From DASUXA01 sp036378155 (GTDB lineage Bacteria > Actinomycetota > Actinomycetes > Mycobacteriales > Micromonosporaceae), in NCBI GenBank assembly GCA_036378155.1, contig DASUXA010000057.1, forward strand, positions 1-64,000: 64,000 nt of DNA. The letters run 5' to 3'. Positions 61,551 to 64,000 of this stretch are shown here, piece after piece. The position numbers and the translations under genes are program-made. How positions within the stretch are numbered: the stretch's first letter is position 1; every line of letters starts with the position of its first letter. Under the pieces are notes generated by a model. The model saw nothing but the letters and a program-made list of their open reading frames with translations, did no database searches and had not been told where the DNA came from.

Positions 61551-61693
61551 GCTCCCCATCCTGCCGCGCCGGTGCGACACGCCGAGGCTTTGCGGCTTTC
61601 CACCCTTTTGCCGGTTCACCCTTGTCGCCAGCGCTTGGCACCGCGTAATGTTCCCGGCACTGGCAGTAACCGTTCACGGCGTGGGAGGCCGAC

Positions 61694-62122
61694 GTGACGG
61701 ACAGCCGTGAACCCGGGCGCGAATCAGCGGTACTGATTCGGCAGGTCGACGGTCATCTCGCCCGGCTGCGTGCGCGCCTGGTCGGGTGCGACCTCGCGCT
61801 CGCCGAACGCATCGCGGACACCCTGCGGCGCCTGGTCCACGAGACGGCGCAGGCGAGCGCCGCGGACCGCGCGCGGGTGCGCGCGGCGGTGCACTTCTTC
61901 GTGGTACGCCGGGACATGCGGCTCGATCGTCGCCCGCACCGGCCGCTGACCGTCGACGCGCACGTGGTCAACGAGATCCTCCACGACCTGCTCCGCGACG
62001 ACCTGATGGTGCCGCTCACCGCGCCCGCGCCGGCAGCGGCGGTACCCGTCGCGCCCGCAGCGGTCGCGCCGTCGGCACCCGAGCCGGCACCGGTGCGCGA
62101 GCCCGTCCTGGTCGCCGCCTGA
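61694..62122 (+). CDS. Hypothetical protein
   Basis: A 142-residue protein. The first 100 residues are helical and basic (VDGHLARLRARLVGCDLALAERIADTL; RRDMRLDRRPHRPLTVDAHVV), the last 40 an Ala/Pro/Val-rich tail that looks disordered. There is no signal peptide, membrane segment or known motif. GGGAGG precedes the GTG. TAATGT (61646-61651) may be its -10. It converges on the response-regulator gene and is divergent from lhr. No function can be inferred. Confidence 0.6.
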   Translation: MTDSREPGRESAVLIRQVDGHLARLRARLVGCDLALAERIADTLRRLVHETAQASAADRARVRAAVHFFVVRRDMRLDRRPHRPLTVDAHVVNEILHDLLRDDLMVPLTAPAPAAAVPVAPAAVAPSAPEPAPVREPVLVAA

Positions 62123-62142
62123 GCCGAGGCGCGCCCACTGCG

Positions 62143-62802
62143 TCAGCGTCCCTGCCAGGTGTACCGGTGCTCCGGGCGACCGGTCGACCCGTACCGCAGG
62201 GTCATGTGCGCCGAGCCCTGCTGGGCGAGCGCGGCGAGGTACCGCTGCGCGGTGGCGCGCGCGATGCCCAGCCGGTTCGCGATCTCCGCCGCCGAGCACG
62301 GTTCGGGCGAGGCCCGTAACGCGTCGGCGACCAGCCGGATGGTGACCGGGGACTGCCCCTTCGGGGCGGCGGGACGGTCCCCGTCGTGCAGCAGCCGTAC
62401 CGCCCGGTCGATCTCCTCCTGGGAGAGCGACCGGTCACCGGCGAGCGCCGACCGGTACCGCTGGTACGCGCTCAGCCGGTCCGCCAGCTGCTCCGCCGTG
62501 AACGGCTTGACCAGGTAGTTGAGCGCGCCTCGGGCGTACGCGGTGCGCACGCTCGCCGGATCGCACGCGGCGGTCAGCACGATCGTGTCGGTGTCGATGT
62601 CGGCGAGCAGGTCGAGTCCGGACTGGTCCGGTAGGTAGCAGTCCAGCAGGACCAGGTCCGGTCGGTGCTCGGCGAGGGCGGCGCGTGCCTGCGCCGCCGA
62701 CCGGGCGGTACCGACCACGCCGAACCCGGCGACCCGTTCGGTGAACGCCACGTGCACCTGGGCGACCCGGAAGTCGTCCTCCACCACCAGCACCCGGATC
62801 AT
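62143..62802 (-). CDS. CitB/DctR-type response regulator
   Basis: A 219-residue regulator for a di- or tricarboxylate-sensing system. The REC domain has Asp54 (VLLDCYLPDQSG), with VLVVEDD at the start and the Lys in LVKPF. The C-terminal part has an unusual winged-helix-type HTH (EIANRLGIARATAQRYLAAL) as in DpiA/DcuR regulators. Its ATG overlaps the kinase stop (ATGA). The target transporter or catabolic genes are not in the window. Confidence 0.9.
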   Translation of the reverse strand: MIRVLVVEDDFRVAQVHVAFTERVAGFGVVGTARSAAQARAALAEHRPDLVLLDCYLPDQSGLDLLADIDTDTIVLTAACDPASVRTAYARGALNYLVKPFTAEQLADRLSAYQRYRSALAGDRSLSQEEIDRAVRLLHDGDRPAAPKGQSPVTIRLVADALRASPEPCSAAEIANRLGIARATAQRYLAALAQQGSAHMTLRYGSTGRPEHRYTWQGR

Positions 62803-64000
62803 TCCGGCGCCTCCTCGAGTACGCCCCGCAGATGCGCCACGAACACCGCCCCGTGCTCCGAGCCGCCGGGATCGGCCAGCGACACCGCCCCGCCCCGGCT
62901 GCGCGCGGCGTGCCGGGCGAGGGCGAGCCCGAGCCCGCGTCCGTCGCCGTCGCGGGTCGACACGCCCTCGACGAAGATCTGTCCGCGCAGGTCCGCCGGT
63001 ACCCCCTCACCCGAGTCGACGACCGAGATGTGCAGCGCGTCCCCCTCGGCGAGCAGGTCCACTTCGACCCAGGCGGGTCGCCGCGCGCCCACCCGCGCGG
63101 CTTCCAGCGCGTTGTCGACCAGGTTCCCCAGCACCGTGGTGACCTCCACCGGGGCGACCACCCGCCCGGTCACCCAACTGTCCGCGCCGAGTTCCAGACG
63201 CACCCCTTTCTCCGCCGCCTCGGCGGTCTTCGCCGCGAGGAACGCCTGCAGGTACGGGTCGGGTACCGCGTCGGCGCCCGGACCGAGCGTCGCGACCGGT
63301 CCACCGGACAGCTGGTGCAGATAGTCCACGGCTTCCGCGCGGTGGTTCGTCTGCAGCAGCCCGGCGAGGGTGTGCAGCCGGTTGGCGAACTCGTGCCGCT
63401 GCGCGCGCAGCGCGTCGGTCAGCGCCCGTACCGCGTCCAGTTCGCGGGTCAGCGTCTCCAGGTCGGTGCGGTCCCGCAGGGTCAGCACCCGCCCGAGGTC
63501 CTGCCCGTCCCGGCGTACCTGCCGGTGGCTGACCACCAGCACCCGGTCCCCGGCGATGGTGAGCAGATGGTTCTCGGGCGCCTCGCCGTCCAGCGCGGCG
63601 CGTACCCGGGGCGGCAGGTGCAGCGTGTCGACCGTGGTGCCGGGTGTGGCGTCCACGCCGAGCAGCCGACGCGCCTCGCCGTTGCACACCGACACGCGCC
63701 GGGCGGTGTCCACGGCGAGCACGCCTTCCCCGATTCCGTGCAGCACCGCCTCGCGTTCCTGCACCATCTCCGCGAGTTCGTGCGGTTCGAGGCCGAGGGT
63801 GAGCCGCTTCAGCCGCCGGGCGAGCAGCGCCGACCCGGCGACGCCGAGCAGGAGCGCACCGCCGGCGAACAGCGACGCGAGTCCGAGCAGGCGGAGCAGG
63901 TGGGTGTGGATGTCGTCGGCGTCGAACCCGACGCTGACCTCGCCGACGATCGCTCCGGTCCGGTCGTACAGCGGTACCTTGCCGCGCGCGGACAGTCCGA
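62799..64000 (-). CDS. CitA/DcuS-type sensor histidine kinase, truncated by the right edge
   Basis: The frame runs from the stop at 62799 to the right edge without a start, so about 400 residues are visible and the extracytoplasmic sensor is cut off. At the edge side are KVPLYDRTGAIVGEVSVGFD, a membrane helix (about LLGLASLFAGGALLLGV), then a PAS domain (EAVLHGIGEGVLAVDTARR). The kinase motif is QRHEFANRLHTLAGLLQ with the phosphoacceptor His, then NLVDNALEAARV, DSGEGVP and GLGLALARHAA. It pairs with the overlapping response regulator. Ligand is probably a carboxylate by family. Confidence 0.9.
   Translation of the reverse strand, partial: GLSARGKVPLYDRTGAIVGEVSVGFDADDIHTHLLRLLGLASLFAGGALLLGVAGSALLARRLKRLTLGLEPHELAEMVQEREAVLHGIGEGVLAVDTARRVSVCNGEARRLLGVDATPGTTVDTLHLPPRVRAALDGEAPENHLLTIAGDRVLVVSHRQVRRDGQDLGRVLTLRDRTDLETLTRELDAVRALTDALRAQRHEFANRLHTLAGLLQTNHRAEAVDYLHQLSGGPVATLGPGADAVPDPYLQAFLAAKTAEAAEKGVRLELGADSWVTGRVVAPVEVTTVLGNLVDNALEAARVGARRPAWVEVDLLAEGDALHISVVDSGEGVPADLRGQIFVEGVSTRDGDGRGLGLALARHAARSRGGAVSLADPGGSEHGAVFVAHLRGVLEEAPE

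Noticed and set aside
1..64000. tRNA, rRNA, insertion sequences, prophage or integrase genes
   Set aside because: No tRNA cloverleaf, rRNA stretch, transposase, integrase or terminal inverted repeats were recognised by reading; composition is even.

Overview
The window is 64 kb of very GC-rich chromosome from an actinobacterium. The gene order rimP-nusA-ylxR-infB-DUF503-rbfA-nrnA, then truB-ribF-rpsO-pnp-M16 protease-dapB, then thyX-dapA-rnj, ftsK-rimO-pgsA-cinA and clgR-pspA-pspM, is the conserved core of Actinomycetia. The gene families point most to the Micromonosporaceae (inference; no rRNA gene is present to settle it). There are no tRNA or rRNA genes, no recognisable insertion sequence, prophage or CRISPR array, and the DNA looks uniform in composition. 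GTAC is strikingly frequent throughout, and many genes appear leaderless, with a -10-like hexamer 6-8 bases before the start codon.

Layout. 1-7.7 kb: a truncated secreted protein with a divergent TrmB-type regulator, a lipoprotein, a class I amidotransferase-like hydrolase, a PNPOx-fold protein, methionine aminopeptidase, a nucleotidyltransferase, an F420-type reductase and two adjacent ferritin-like proteins. 7.9-17 kb: the nusA-infB translation operon, with a strong hairpin just before infB, then an RNA-methyltransferase-like gene, DUF503, rbfA and nrnA. 17.1-22.9 kb: a tightly coupled six-gene stressosome operon (rsbR, rsbS, rsbT, a GHKL/PP2C protein, a histidine kinase, and a REC/SpoIIE-phosphatase) with no sigma factor beside it. 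23.1-31.8 kb: a 29-residue small gene with its own terminator, a MATE exporter, truB, ribF, rpsO, pnp, an M16 protease and dapB. 31.8-40.8 kb: a 17-bp tandem repeat array, a GNAT acetyltransferase, a GT87 glycosyltransferase, an FGGY kinase, a YcaQ-like DNA glycosylase, DUF2752, thyX, dapA and RNase J. 40.8-44.3 kb: a NarL/DesK-type two-component system coupled to an ABC-2 exporter. 44.4-52.6 kb: DUF2784, ftsK, rimO, pgsA, cinA and the ClgR-PspA-PspM envelope-stress module. 52.6-56.9 kb: a Nei-type glycosylase, a hipB-hipA fusion whose HipA kinase core is missing, an array of four palindromic operators upstream of it, a SAM hydrolase, an LLM-class oxidoreductase and a VOC protein. 57-64 kb: a large Lhr helicase, a hypothetical gene and a CitA/DctR-type two-component pair running off the right edge.

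Two signalling blocks stand out. The stressosome operon carries sensing scaffold (RsbR/RsbS), switch kinase (RsbT), reset phosphatase, and a two-component output ending in a PP2C phosphatase, so its target is probably encoded elsewhere. The hipBA-like locus keeps a DNA-binding half and a well-ordered operator array but has lost the middle of the kinase in frame, which suggests either a decaying toxin-antitoxin locus or a protein re-used as a repressor. Short tandem repeats recur where convergent genes meet (about 6.1, 31.9 and 52.6 kb).
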